A stretch of DNA of 64,000 bases from an uncultured Microbacterium sp. GTDB lineage: Bacteria > Actinomycetota > Actinomycetes > Actinomycetales > Microbacteriaceae. The DNA lies in assembly GCF_947488465.1 (NCBI RefSeq), contig NZ_CANKZA010000001.1, positions 1-64,000 on the forward strand, given 5' to 3'. Position numbers and translations under genes: made by a program. Shown piece after piece: positions 51,782-59,264 of the stretch. Every line of letters starts with the position of its first letter. Position 1 is the stretch's first letter. The notes under the pieces were generated by a model, which worked only from the letters and a program-made list of their open reading frames with translations, made no database searches and was not told the DNA's origin.

Positions 51782-52054
51782 CCAGGGCGGCGGGTTCGCG
51801 ACCGCCATTAACCCACGCGCGCAGCCAGGGCCGGCTCGCTCGGGGAAGGAGTTCGCTTTTCCTGCCACGGATCATGAACGCGGCGATCAGTGAGGCGGCG
51901 ACATCGTGATCGCGGAGGTGAGGGATACCGCCGAGTGGCCGTCCGTGGACATCCTCGGCCGTCGCTTAGAGTCGAAGGCGGCGCCATCGCTCGCATCCCC
52001 TTCTTCCCGCGTCGACTGAGGTCGATGCGCACGTATTCCCCTCTCGGAGGCCCC
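51782..52054. other. Gap between TA module 3 and sulP
   Basis: The 273 nt hold no convincing gene. A G/C-rich stretch with the sulP promoter is assumed; CGGAGG before the sulP ATG is the only clear signal. Confidence 0.4.
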
Positions 52055-53551
52055 ATGTCGACCGCGACCGCGTCTCGCTACCGCATCGAACCCACGGTCT
52101 TACAAGCCCTGCGCAGCCCGCGCCTGCTGACGCGCGAAGTGCTCGCGGGGCTCGTCGTCGCGCTGGCGCTCATCCCCGAGGCGATCGCGTTCTCGATCAT
52201 CGCGGGAGTCGATCCACGACTCGGCCTCTTCTCTTCGTTCATCATGGCCGTCGCGATCTCGTTCCTCGGCGGCCGGCCGGCGATGATCACCGCGGCGACC
52301 GGTGCGATCGCGCTCGTCATCGCGCCCGTCGCCCGTGAGTACGGCATGGATTACTTCATCGCCACGGTGCTGCTGGGCGGACTCATCCAGATCGTCCTTG
52401 CCGTGCTCGGGGTCGCGAAGCTCATGCGCTTCATCCCGCGATCGGTGATGGTCGGATTCGTCAACGCGCTCGCGATTCTCATCTTCACATCGCAGTTCTC
52501 GCAGCTCGTCGATGTGCCGTGGCTCGTGTATCCGCTGGTCGCCGTCGGGCTCGCGATCATGTATCTCATGCCGCGGATCACGAGGGTGATCCCGGCGCCC
52601 CTCGTCGCGATCGTGCTGCTGACGGCCGCGGTCGTCGTGTTCGCCTGGAACGTCCCGAACGTCGGTGATCAGGGGGAGCTGCCGACGAGCCTGCCCGAAC
52701 TCTTCTTGCCGCAGGTGCCGCTGACGTTGGAGACACTGCAGATCATCGCCCCGTACGCGCTCGCGATGGCGGTGGTGGGACTCCTCGAATCGCTCATGAC
52801 CGCGAAGCTCGTCGACGACATCACCGACACCCACTCGCGCAAGACCCGCGAAGCGCTCGGCCAGGGCGCGGCGAACATCCTCTCCGGCGCCTTCGGGGGC
52901 ATGGGAGGCTGCGCCATGATCGGCCAGACGATGATCAACGTCAAGGCCTCGGGGGCGCGCACGCGCATCTCGACCTTCCTCGCGGGCGTCTTTCTGTTGG
53001 TGCTCATCCTCGCGCTCGGGGACGTCGTCGCCATCATCCCGATGGCCGCGCTCGTCGCCGTCATGGTCGTCGTGTCGATCGCGACCTTCGATTGGCACAG
53101 CATCCGCCCCGCAACGCTGAAGCGGATGCCGAAGAGCGAGACCGCCGTCATGCTGATCACGGTCGTGGCGACCGTGTGGACGCACAACCTCGCGATCGGC
53201 GTCGTGCTCGGGGTCATCGCCGCGATGGTGATGTTCGCACGCCGCGTCGCCCACTTCATCACGGTGACGCGCACCGCCTCTGAGGGGGTGGCGCACTACA
53301 CCGTCGACGGCGAACTCTTCTTCGCGTCGAGCAACGATCTCACCACCCAGTTCGACTACTCCGGCGACCCCGAACGCGTGGTGATCGACATGACGCGCTC
53401 ACACGTGTGGGATGCGTCGACGGTCGCCGCCCTCGATGCGATCGTCACGAAATACGAGAAACAGGGCAAGAGCGTCACCATCGAGGGCCTCAACGACACT
53501 GCCGCGGCGCTGCACCGGCGACTCACCGGAAACCTCGGCGCCGAGCACTGA
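52055..53551 (+). CDS. SulP-family anion transporter
   Basis: A 498-residue transporter of the SulP/SLC26 family (sulfate, bicarbonate or similar anions). It has about 11-12 membrane helices, starting with LLTREVLAGLVVALALIPEAIAFSI (the SulP signature). MGGCAMIGQTMINVKASGARTRIS is the conserved region before the last helices. The C-terminal ~90 residues form a STAS domain (VDGELFFASSNDL, VVIDMTRSHVWDASTVAAL). CGGAGG lies 5 nt before ATG 52055. The MarR gene starts 39 nt after the stop and may share the transcript. Substrate not determinable. Confidence 0.92.
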   Translation: MSTATASRYRIEPTVLQALRSPRLLTREVLAGLVVALALIPEAIAFSIIAGVDPRLGLFSSFIMAVAISFLGGRPAMITAATGAIALVIAPVAREYGMDYFIATVLLGGLIQIVLAVLGVAKLMRFIPRSVMVGFVNALAILIFTSQFSQLVDVPWLVYPLVAVGLAIMYLMPRITRVIPAPLVAIVLLTAAVVVFAWNVPNVGDQGELPTSLPELFLPQVPLTLETLQIIAPYALAMAVVGLLESLMTAKLVDDITDTHSRKTREALGQGAANILSGAFGGMGGCAMIGQTMINVKASGARTRISTFLAGVFLLVLILALGDVVAIIPMAALVAVMVVVSIATFDWHSIRPATLKRMPKSETAVMLITVVATVWTHNLAIGVVLGVIAAMVMFARRVAHFITVTRTASEGVAHYTVDGELFFASSNDLTTQFDYSGDPERVVIDMTRSHVWDASTVAALDAIVTKYEKQGKSVTIEGLNDTAAALHRRLTGNLGAEH

Positions 53552-53589
53552 CCTGCGAATTCGAGTCGCATCCACCAGAATGGTTCTTC

Positions 53590-54087
53590 GTGACGGGGGA
53601 AACCGAAGAAGAAGGCTCGGCGTATTGGTATGCCGACACGGATGAGGCGACCAGCGCTGCCGTACTGCAGGCGCTCCGCAGTTACCGTGCGGCCGAGATG
53701 GCGATGCGCCGACGAACCCAACGGTCGATGGAGATGGGCGAGAACGAACTGCTGGTCCTCCGCTACCTCGCACGAGCGAGCAAACGCGATGAGCCGGTGA
53801 CGCCGGTGCACCTCGCCCGGTATCTCGGCATCACGTCGGCGTCGACGACGGCCTTGCTCGACCGCCTCTCGCGGAGTGGTCACATCACGCGCATGGCGAA
53901 CCCGGCCGACCGCCGCAGCATCCTGATCACGTCGAGCGCGAAAGCCGAGGAAGAAGTGCGGCACACGCTGTCGGCGATGCACGCACGCATGATGGATGTC
54001 GTGCGGCCGATGACCGCCTCCGACCGGGCGAGCGTCATCGGCTTCCTGCAGGCGATGCGCGACGCCGTCGACGAGATCGACGCGTAG
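53590..54087 (+). CDS. MarR-family regulator
   Basis: A 165-residue winged-helix regulator. Helices flank a DNA-binding module with PVTPVHLARYLGITSASTTALLDRLSRSGHI (recognition helix) and the wing ANPADRRSILI. The start is the GTG at 53590; no better start is visible. It follows sulP closely and converges on a second MarR gene 6 nt beyond its end. The two share the pattern S-A-S-T-T-A-L-L-D-R-L and are paralogues. Ligand unknown. Confidence 0.85.
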   Translation: MTGETEEEGSAYWYADTDEATSAAVLQALRSYRAAEMAMRRRTQRSMEMGENELLVLRYLARASKRDEPVTPVHLARYLGITSASTTALLDRLSRSGHITRMANPADRRSILITSSAKAEEEVRHTLSAMHARMMDVVRPMTASDRASVIGFLQAMRDAVDEIDA

Positions 54088-54093
54088 CGGTTC

Positions 54094-54570
54094 TCAGCGC
54101 GTCGGAGTGAGCTCTGCGGTGGCGTCAGCGGCGTCAGCCAGCGAGGAGAAGAAGGCGATCACATCGCGACGCTCCTCCGCCGACATGCCGTCCATGAGGC
54201 TCGCCAGACGGCCCTCGAACACCTCATAGGTCGACGCGATGGCGTGCTCTGCGTCGGCGGTCGCCTCGATGAAAATGCTGCGGCGGTCGCCCGGGTTGCT
54301 GGCGCGCACGACCATCCCTGCCTTTTCGAGCCGGTCGAGGAGGGCAGTGGTGGATGCCGAACTCACGCCCAGGTGCCGCGCGATCTCGCTCGGTTTCACA
54401 CCGTGCGCGCTCGCGCGCTCGCTGAGAAGAAAACGAAGGATCGCCAACTCGTTCTCGCCGAGGCCGGTCTGCGTGCGCACGCGGACGAGCATGGCGGCAT
54501 CCGCCGCGCGGAATCTCTCGTAGGCGCGCACGACCGCATCCACGTCCTGCACATCGTCGCGGTCGGTCAT
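54094..54570 (-). CDS. MarR-family regulator, paralogue
   Basis: A 158-residue MarR protein closely related to its convergent neighbour: KPSEIARHLGVSSASTTALLDRLEKAGMVVRASNPGDRRSIFIE contains the recognition helix and wing. It is divergent from the 114-residue gene at 54712, with an AT-rich intergenic region that probably contains its operator and both promoters. The regulated genes may be those two small genes or sulP. The ATG at 54570 is the first in frame. Confidence 0.88.
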   Translation of the reverse strand: MTDRDDVQDVDAVVRAYERFRAADAAMLVRVRTQTGLGENELAILRFLLSERASAHGVKPSEIARHLGVSSASTTALLDRLEKAGMVVRASNPGDRRSIFIEATADAEHAIASTYEVFEGRLASLMDGMSAEERRDVIAFFSSLADAADATAELTPTR

Positions 54571-54610
54571 GTCTCACCCCCGTGCCGAAAGGCACAATTC
54601 CAGCTACTCG

Positions 54611-54660
54611 GTTGATTTACTATACACCCGGCGACTATCTCACTTGACTAACTACTTTTC
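54611..54660. promoter_or_regulatory. AT-rich divergent control region (marR / 54712)
   Basis: An unusually A/T-rich stretch between divergent genes. TATAGT on the minus strand (complement of 54619-54624) is a -10 candidate for marR and TACTAT (54618-54623) one for the plus strand. No perfect palindrome is seen. Confidence 0.35.
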
Positions 54661-54711
54661 TTGTGAGTAACCTTTCGCTAGAGCAAAACCGACCACGAGG
54701 GAGCGCACACA

Positions 54712-55056
54712 ATGGGACGTCTCTACTACGGCAACACCACCGAGGGCATCGAGATCCCCGACCGCGAGCTCGCACATCTCCGTGTTCTCGCCACGACGAA
54801 GCTGCGTCGCTCGGAGAGCTTCTCCGTCTCCTGGACCACACCGGAGTGCCCCGAGGGTCGCTCGACGATCTGGCTGCACTGCTCGATCCCCCTGCGCTTC
54901 GAGCTGGAAAGGGCCGAGGAAGCTCTCGACCGGCGCTACCTGGAGGAGCTGGCGAACGCGGCGAACACCTCGGGTGGCGTCACGTTGGATCTCACGGCCG
55001 CCGAACCAGTCGCGCGTCCGGTCGCCGTGACGACTGATCTGCGGAGGGCAGCATGA
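54712..55056 (+). CDS. Small conserved actinobacterial protein (DUF7882-like)
   Basis: A 114-residue cytoplasmic protein beginning MGRLYYGNTTEGIEIPDREL, then LATTKLRRSESFSVSWTTPE and WLHCSIPLRFEL. I recognise this as a small conserved actinobacterial family; the DUF number is from memory. No catalytic motif is visible. GAGGGAG precedes the ATG. The stop overlaps the next ATG (ATGA), coupling it to the 108-residue protein. The divergent MarR protein may control the pair. Function unknown. Confidence 0.75.
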   Translation: MGRLYYGNTTEGIEIPDRELAHLRVLATTKLRRSESFSVSWTTPECPEGRSTIWLHCSIPLRFELERAEEALDRRYLEELANAANTSGGVTLDLTAAEPVARPVAVTTDLRRAA

Positions 55057-55379
55057 GCCTCACGATTCCCAGCGTGTCGAGCCCGACGTGGGCTCGTGTC
55101 GACGCCGGCCTGTATGTGGTCTCGCGCGCGGGGGAGTACCTCGGCTCGGTCGACCGATCCAACGACGGCGCCTACTTGGCTTTCGATGGCCGAGCCACGC
55201 CCGTGGGGCGCTACGACACCCTCAGGGAAGCGAAGAGCGCGGTGCTCTCGGTGCCGGACCCTGAGACGGCACGGCGTGAGCGTCACACACAGCGAGTTTT
55301 TCAGCGGGTCGCCGCCGTATCGGGCGTGGTGGCCGGGAGCCTCGCCCTGACCGCGGGAACGGTCGTCCCGTTCCTCTGA
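55053..55379 (+). CDS. Small protein with C-terminal membrane helix
   Basis: A 108-residue protein. The first ~85 residues are soluble (VDAGLYVVSRAGEYLGSVDRS... RYDTLREAKSAV), resembling a small beta domain. The C-terminal segment VAAVSGVVAGSLALTAGTVVPFL is a likely membrane helix, giving a tail-anchored topology. It is coupled to the upstream gene by ATGA. I do not recognise the family. Confidence 0.72.
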   Translation: MSLTIPSVSSPTWARVDAGLYVVSRAGEYLGSVDRSNDGAYLAFDGRATPVGRYDTLREAKSAVLSVPDPETARRERHTQRVFQRVAAVSGVVAGSLALTAGTVVPFL

Positions 55380-55384
55380 GTCGG

Positions 55385-55729
55385 TTAGGAAGATGCAGCG
55401 ACCCGTGCTTCGTCGGTCTTCAGCTGAAGGTACGTGCACAGGTTCGCCAGCGCCAGCAGGTCCTGCGCGAGTTGTGAGACGCCGACGCTGTCGAGATCGA
55501 ACGTCTCAGAGCGCGGCTCGAAGGTGACGATCCACTTCGGCACACCCTCGGTGACGACGGGCTGAATGTAGGTCACCGTCGACACGGTGCGCAGCGTGAC
55601 GACCACAAGACCTGATTCGGGCCCTGCCGTGTAATCCTTTTCGAGGACATCGACGGCGGTATCGACATGTTGCTCGGAGCGGAATTGCTCCACCCAGGAC
55701 TGCACCCGGGCTTGATCACGGTACGGCAT
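55385..55729 (-). CDS. Small conserved hypothetical protein
   Basis: A 114-residue soluble protein (MPYRDQARVQSWVEQFRSEQ...) with alternating beta strands in the middle (LVVVTLRTVSTVTYIQPVV, KWIVTFEPRSETFDL) and a C-terminal helix (SQLAQDLLALANLCTYLQLK). No motif or family recognised. It converges on the 108-residue gene with a 5-nt gap. Upstream (55730-55870, 141 nt) no gene is visible. Confidence 0.65.
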   Translation of the reverse strand: MPYRDQARVQSWVEQFRSEQHVDTAVDVLEKDYTAGPESGLVVVTLRTVSTVTYIQPVVTEGVPKWIVTFEPRSETFDLDSVGVSQLAQDLLALANLCTYLQLKTDEARVAASS

Positions 55730-55870
55730 AGAACCTCATCTTGACTTCGGTGCTGACAGCGGCACACGTATATTATGCGTCAGCTGTGCTGGGTATCCAT
55801 CGGTCACCGCGAGCCAGGGGAGCGGTACCCGTCGGCGCGGTGCGCCACGGGCCGCTACCGTGACCGACGG

Positions 55871-56230
55871 TCAGTGCGCGGCGTCGTACGCCTCGAGAAT
55901 GGATGCCGGCACGCGCCCGCGCTCGGACACGGTGTAGCCGTTGTCGGCCGCCCACGCCCGGATCGGCGCATAGTCGCGCTGCCCCGCACGCTTCTGCGCC
56001 GTCCCACGGGCCCCGCGTGCGCTCGCCGAGCCACCGCTGCGCGCGGACACCGACCGCGCGGCCGCGATGAACGGCGCGAACGCGGCGCGCAGAGCGTCGG
56101 CGTTCTCTTCGGTGAGGTCGATCTCGTACGCGGTGCCGTCGAGAGAGAACAGGACGGTCTCACCCTCGCCGACCTCCAGAACCGATCCGTCCAGGTCGTC
56201 GACGAGCTGATGCACAATTCTGCGGGCCAT
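55871..56230 (-). CDS. lsr2: Lsr2-family nucleoid protein
   Basis: A 119-residue actinobacterial H-NS-like protein that binds AT-rich, often foreign DNA and silences it. The N-terminal oligomerisation domain starts MARRIVHQLVDDLDGS and contains TAYEIDLTEENADALRAAFAPFI. After an Ala/Ser/Gly/Arg linker, the C-terminal DNA-binding part ends in IRAWAADNGYTVSERGRVPASILEAYDAAH. The RGR AT-hook-like loop (positions ~104-106) is intact. The ATG at 56230 is 6 nt behind TACACT. It could silence the integrated element in this window. Confidence 0.95.
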   Translation of the reverse strand: MARRIVHQLVDDLDGSVLEVGEGETVLFSLDGTAYEIDLTEENADALRAAFAPFIAAARSVSARSGGSASARGARGTAQKRAGQRDYAPIRAWAADNGYTVSERGRVPASILEAYDAAH

Positions 56231-56236
56231 GGGGGA

Positions 56237-56242
56237 AGTGTA
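56237..56242 (-). promoter_or_regulatory. -10 box of leaderless lsr2
   Basis: The complement reads TACACT, 6 nt before the ATG at 56230. Confidence 0.5.
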
Positions 56243-56243
56243 G

Positions 56244-57107
56244 TCAGGGGAGTAGCCCGGCGCGGCGCGCCTTGGTCACCGCGGCGTGGCGTGTTCCGGC
56301 GTCGAGCTTGGCCATCGCCGATTGCAGGTATGACTTGACTGTGCCTTCACGCAACGTCAACGTCGCGGCGACCTCCGCGTTGGTCTGACCGAGCGCGGCA
56401 CAGGCGAGCACATCCAGCTCCCGCCGCGACAGTCGCACGTCGAGTGTCTCGGTCGGCTCGGTGCCGTCCCGAGACATCTCCGACAGGCGCGCCTCCAGCA
56501 CTGACAAGCGGCGCCGGATCGAGGCATCCGGCACGTCGGCGGCGATGCCGCGCAACTCCGCGTACGTCTCGCGGAGCTGTTCGCGTGTCGCCGCATCGAC
56601 GCGCGGTGCCGGAGCGGCGGGGGCGGGCGCAGGCAAGAGCGCGAGGTGCTTGTGCACTTCGTCGCGCACGCGCAGTTCGGTCGCGAGGTCTCCGGCGACC
56701 TGCAGTGCGGTGCGCGCGGTACCTTCACCGAAGGGCGCCGGCATCCATGATCCGCAGTACAAGACACCGCGGGCGCGACCGGCCACAAGAACGGGTACCG
56801 CAAAGAGGGTTGAAATCCCCTCACCCAGCACGGCGCGGTCGTAGTCGTGGGTGATGTTGCGGGATGACCGGTAATCGAGGGCGAGTCGCGGACGCTTTTC
56901 GACGAGCGCGCGTCCACCGAGACCGCGGGAGGCGTGGACGACCAGCCCGGCCAGGTGTTGTGTGCGATTTCCGACGACCGACGTGACTTCGACCATGTTG
57001 GCGGTTTCGAAGCCGCCGAAAGCCACCGGCAGCCCGGTGCGCTGGGCGAGATCGCCCACGGCCCGAGAGAGCAACTCGGTGTCGCTGGCGAGGGCGGGGA
57101 GTGCCAT
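56244..57107 (-). CDS. GAF-LuxR transcriptional regulator
   Basis: A 287-residue regulator. Residues ~10-155 are a GAF-type sensor domain (LAQRTGLPVAFGGFE... YDRAVLGEGISTLFAVPVLVAGRARGVLYCG). An Ala/Pro linker and a helix lead to the C-terminal LuxR helix-turn-helix (about 222-285: LSRRELDVLACAALGQTNAEVAATLTLREGTVKSYLQSAMAKL). It is divergent from the broken symporter gene, which it probably regulated; members of this type often control acetate/propionate catabolic genes. It lies 13 nt upstream of lsr2 on the same strand. Confidence 0.88.
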   Translation of the reverse strand: MALPALASDTELLSRAVGDLAQRTGLPVAFGGFETANMVEVTSVVGNRTQHLAGLVVHASRGLGGRALVEKRPRLALDYRSSRNITHDYDRAVLGEGISTLFAVPVLVAGRARGVLYCGSWMPAPFGEGTARTALQVAGDLATELRVRDEVHKHLALLPAPAPAAPAPRVDAATREQLRETYAELRGIAADVPDASIRRRLSVLEARLSEMSRDGTEPTETLDVRLSRRELDVLACAALGQTNAEVAATLTLREGTVKSYLQSAMAKLDAGTRHAAVTKARRAGLLP

Positions 57108-57220
57108 CGCGTGCTACCTACTTCCGGGGGTGACGGCCACGTCACCCGTTTTCGTAGCGTCGAGGCTAGCACGCGACCCGTCGAGGAAGACCGGCCCCTC
57201 GAGCGTCAGGAGGCGGGCCG

Positions 57221-58497
57221 ATGACCCTCGCTGCCGCAGCGACCAGCGGTGCGAACGATCCGGTGCTCAACATCGCGATCTTCGGCGCCTTCGTGGCCGT
57301 GACGCTGTTCATCGTCATCCGCGCCAGTCGCAACAACAAAACAGCCGCCGACTACTACGCGGCCGGGCGCTCGTTCACCGGTCCGCAGAATGGGTTCGCG
57401 ATCGCCGGGGATTACCTCTCGGCAGCATCCTTCCTCGGCATCGTCGGCGCGATCGCGATCAACGGATACGACGGGTTCCTCTACTCGATCGGGTTCCTGG
57501 TCGCATGGCTCGTCGCTCTCCTTCTCGTCGCCGAGCTCATGCGCAACACCGGCAAATTCACGATGGCCGATGTGCTCTCATTCCGGCTCAAGCAGGGGAC
57601 GCGATCCTCGGACCCGGGTTGCAGTATGGCCAGAACCCGTGGGACTTCATCTCGCTCGCCATCGCGCTTGTCCTCGGCGCGGCGGGTCTGCCCCACGTGC
57701 TCATGCGCTTCTACACCGTGCCGACGGCGAAGGAAGCGCGTCGCTCGGTCGTCTGGGCGATCTGGCTGATCGGTCTGTTCTACCTGCTGACGCTCGTCCC
57801 CGGTTACGGGGCCGGCGCTCTCGTCGGACCCGACGTGATCAAGGCCGCGTCCGGTGGTGTGAACTCAGCTGCACCGTTGCTGGCGCAAGCGCTCGGTGGG
57901 CCGTTGCTGCTCGGATTCATCTCGGCGGTCGCGTTCGCCACGATCCTCGCCGTCGTCGCCGGACTCACGATCACGGCGGCCGCGTCGTTCGCGCACGACA
58001 TCTACGCGAACGTCGTCAAGAAGGGCAACGTCCCGCCGGACGGCGAAGTCAAGGTCGCCCGCCGCACCGTGATCGTCATCGGGATCCTCGCGATCGTCGG
58101 CGGCATCGGCGTGCAGGGGCAGAACGTGGCGTTCCTCGTGGCGCTGGCCTTCGCGGTGGCGGCGTCGGCGAACCTGCCGACGATCATCTATTCGCTCTTC
58201 TGGCGCAGGTTCACGACCCGCGGTGCGGTGTGGAGCATGTACGGAGGCCTTGCGGCCGCCGTCATCCTCATCGTGCTCTCGCCCGTGTTCTGGGGCACCG
58301 AGACGAGCGTGTTCAAGAACATCGGCACAGCGATCTGGCCGCTCAACAACCCCGGCATCGTCTCGATCCCGCTCGGGTTCTTCCTCGGCTGGCTGGGGTC
58401 GGTGACCTCGACCCGCAAGGAAAGCCCCGAGAAAGCCGCAGAAATGGAAGTCCGCTCGCTGACCGGCTACGGGGCCGAGAAGGCGGTGGATCACTGA
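57221..58497 (+). pseudogene. Acetate/cation symporter gene with internal deletion and frameshift
   Basis: The two parts together match the ActP/MctC type of sodium:solute symporter. Frame 1 from ATG 57221 gives a normal N-terminus (NNKTAADYYAAGRSF, GDYLSAASFLGIVG) up to GKFTMADVLSFRLKQ near 57597. There the reading jumps frame and continues at GDAILGPGLQYGQNPWDF, with the conserved HVLMRFYTVPTAKEARRS and a normal C-terminus. About 100-130 residues (several helices) are missing, with a length change not divisible by three. AGGAGG precedes the ATG. Either a true deletion or a sequencing/assembly error. Confidence 0.85.
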
Positions 58498-58519
58498 TCC
58501 GCTGATCGCGATCGACACA

Positions 58520-58554
58520 GCGAGGCCGGGGTGATGTCGTCACCCCGGCCTCGC
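58520..58554. terminator. Bidirectional 15-bp hairpin terminator
   Basis: GCGAGGCCGGGGTGA pairs perfectly with its complement around loop TGTCG between the convergent symporter and alkyltransferase-like genes. Confidence 0.85.
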
Positions 58555-58572
58555 TCGGTGTCGTCCGGCGGC

Positions 58573-59100
58573 CTACACGCCGGACGGGTCTGCGGCGGCG
58601 ACGCGTTCTTCGAGGGCGAGGAGGCAGCGCTTGCGTTCGGGGTGACCGCCGTACTCGCCGATCGAACCGTCGCTGCGGACGACCCGGTGAGCCGGGATCA
58701 CGAGCGAGATCGGCGTGCGCGCACACGCCGATCCCACCGCACGGTTCGCGCCGGGGGAGCCCGCATCGATCGCGACCTCGGCGTACGACGCTGTCTGCCC
58801 GAACGGGATGCGGGTGACGGCCTCGAGCGCCGCACGGACGAACCCCGTCGTGTCGCCGAGATCGAGAGGCAGATCGAAACGGCGCCGCGCGCCCGCGAAG
58901 TACTCGTCGAGTTGCGTGCGCACGTGCGCGGTGGCCGCGGCATCCTCTCTCAGAACGCTCCGGCGGTGCAGCCCGATGCGCTGCACCGCGTCGCCGGGCG
59001 GACCGTCGAGGAACTCAAGGTGGGCGAGGCCCTCATCCGTGATGACGATGAGGGCCTCGCCGATCGGTGTCGGGTGCACCGAGAACGCTGCGTGAGTCAT
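58573..59100 (-). CDS. Alkyltransferase-like protein (Ogt fold, Cys replaced by Ala)
   Basis: A 175-residue protein with the full two-domain Ogt architecture. Residues 1-75 form the N-terminal domain. The helix-turn-helix and Arg finger follow (PFGQTASYAEVA, SPGANRAVGSACA), then the active-site loop and EYGGHPERKRCLL. In true O6-methylguanine methyltransferases the loop is PCHRV; here it reads IPAHRVV with GCT for Ala. The enzyme therefore cannot accept alkyl groups. ATL proteins of this kind (PWHRV, or PAHRV in Thermus TTHA1564) flag O6-alkylguanine for nucleotide excision repair. The ATG at 59100 follows a CATCAT -10-like box by 6 nt. Confidence 0.88.
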   Translation of the reverse strand: MTHAAFSVHPTPIGEALIVITDEGLAHLEFLDGPPGDAVQRIGLHRRSVLREDAAATAHVRTQLDEYFAGARRRFDLPLDLGDTTGFVRAALEAVTRIPFGQTASYAEVAIDAGSPGANRAVGSACARTPISLVIPAHRVVRSDGSIGEYGGHPERKRCLLALEERVAAADPSGV

Positions 59101-59264
59101 GCCTCCATGATGACCGGATGCCCGGTCGCCACTGGTCTCTCCAGCCCCGATCCGTGGACAACCGGCCGGAACACCCGGTTGGGGAGGAAGCTCTGCTGGC
59201 CAATTGCGGCGATATCGGCCGGTCTAGCGCCCTTCTGCGCCGCGGCAAGCCTAAGGTGGCACGT

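Noticed and set aside
52100-53296. 398-codon frame opposite sulP
   Set aside because: The translation is almost all Arg/Asp/His/Glu, a shadow of the hydrophobic codons of the transporter.
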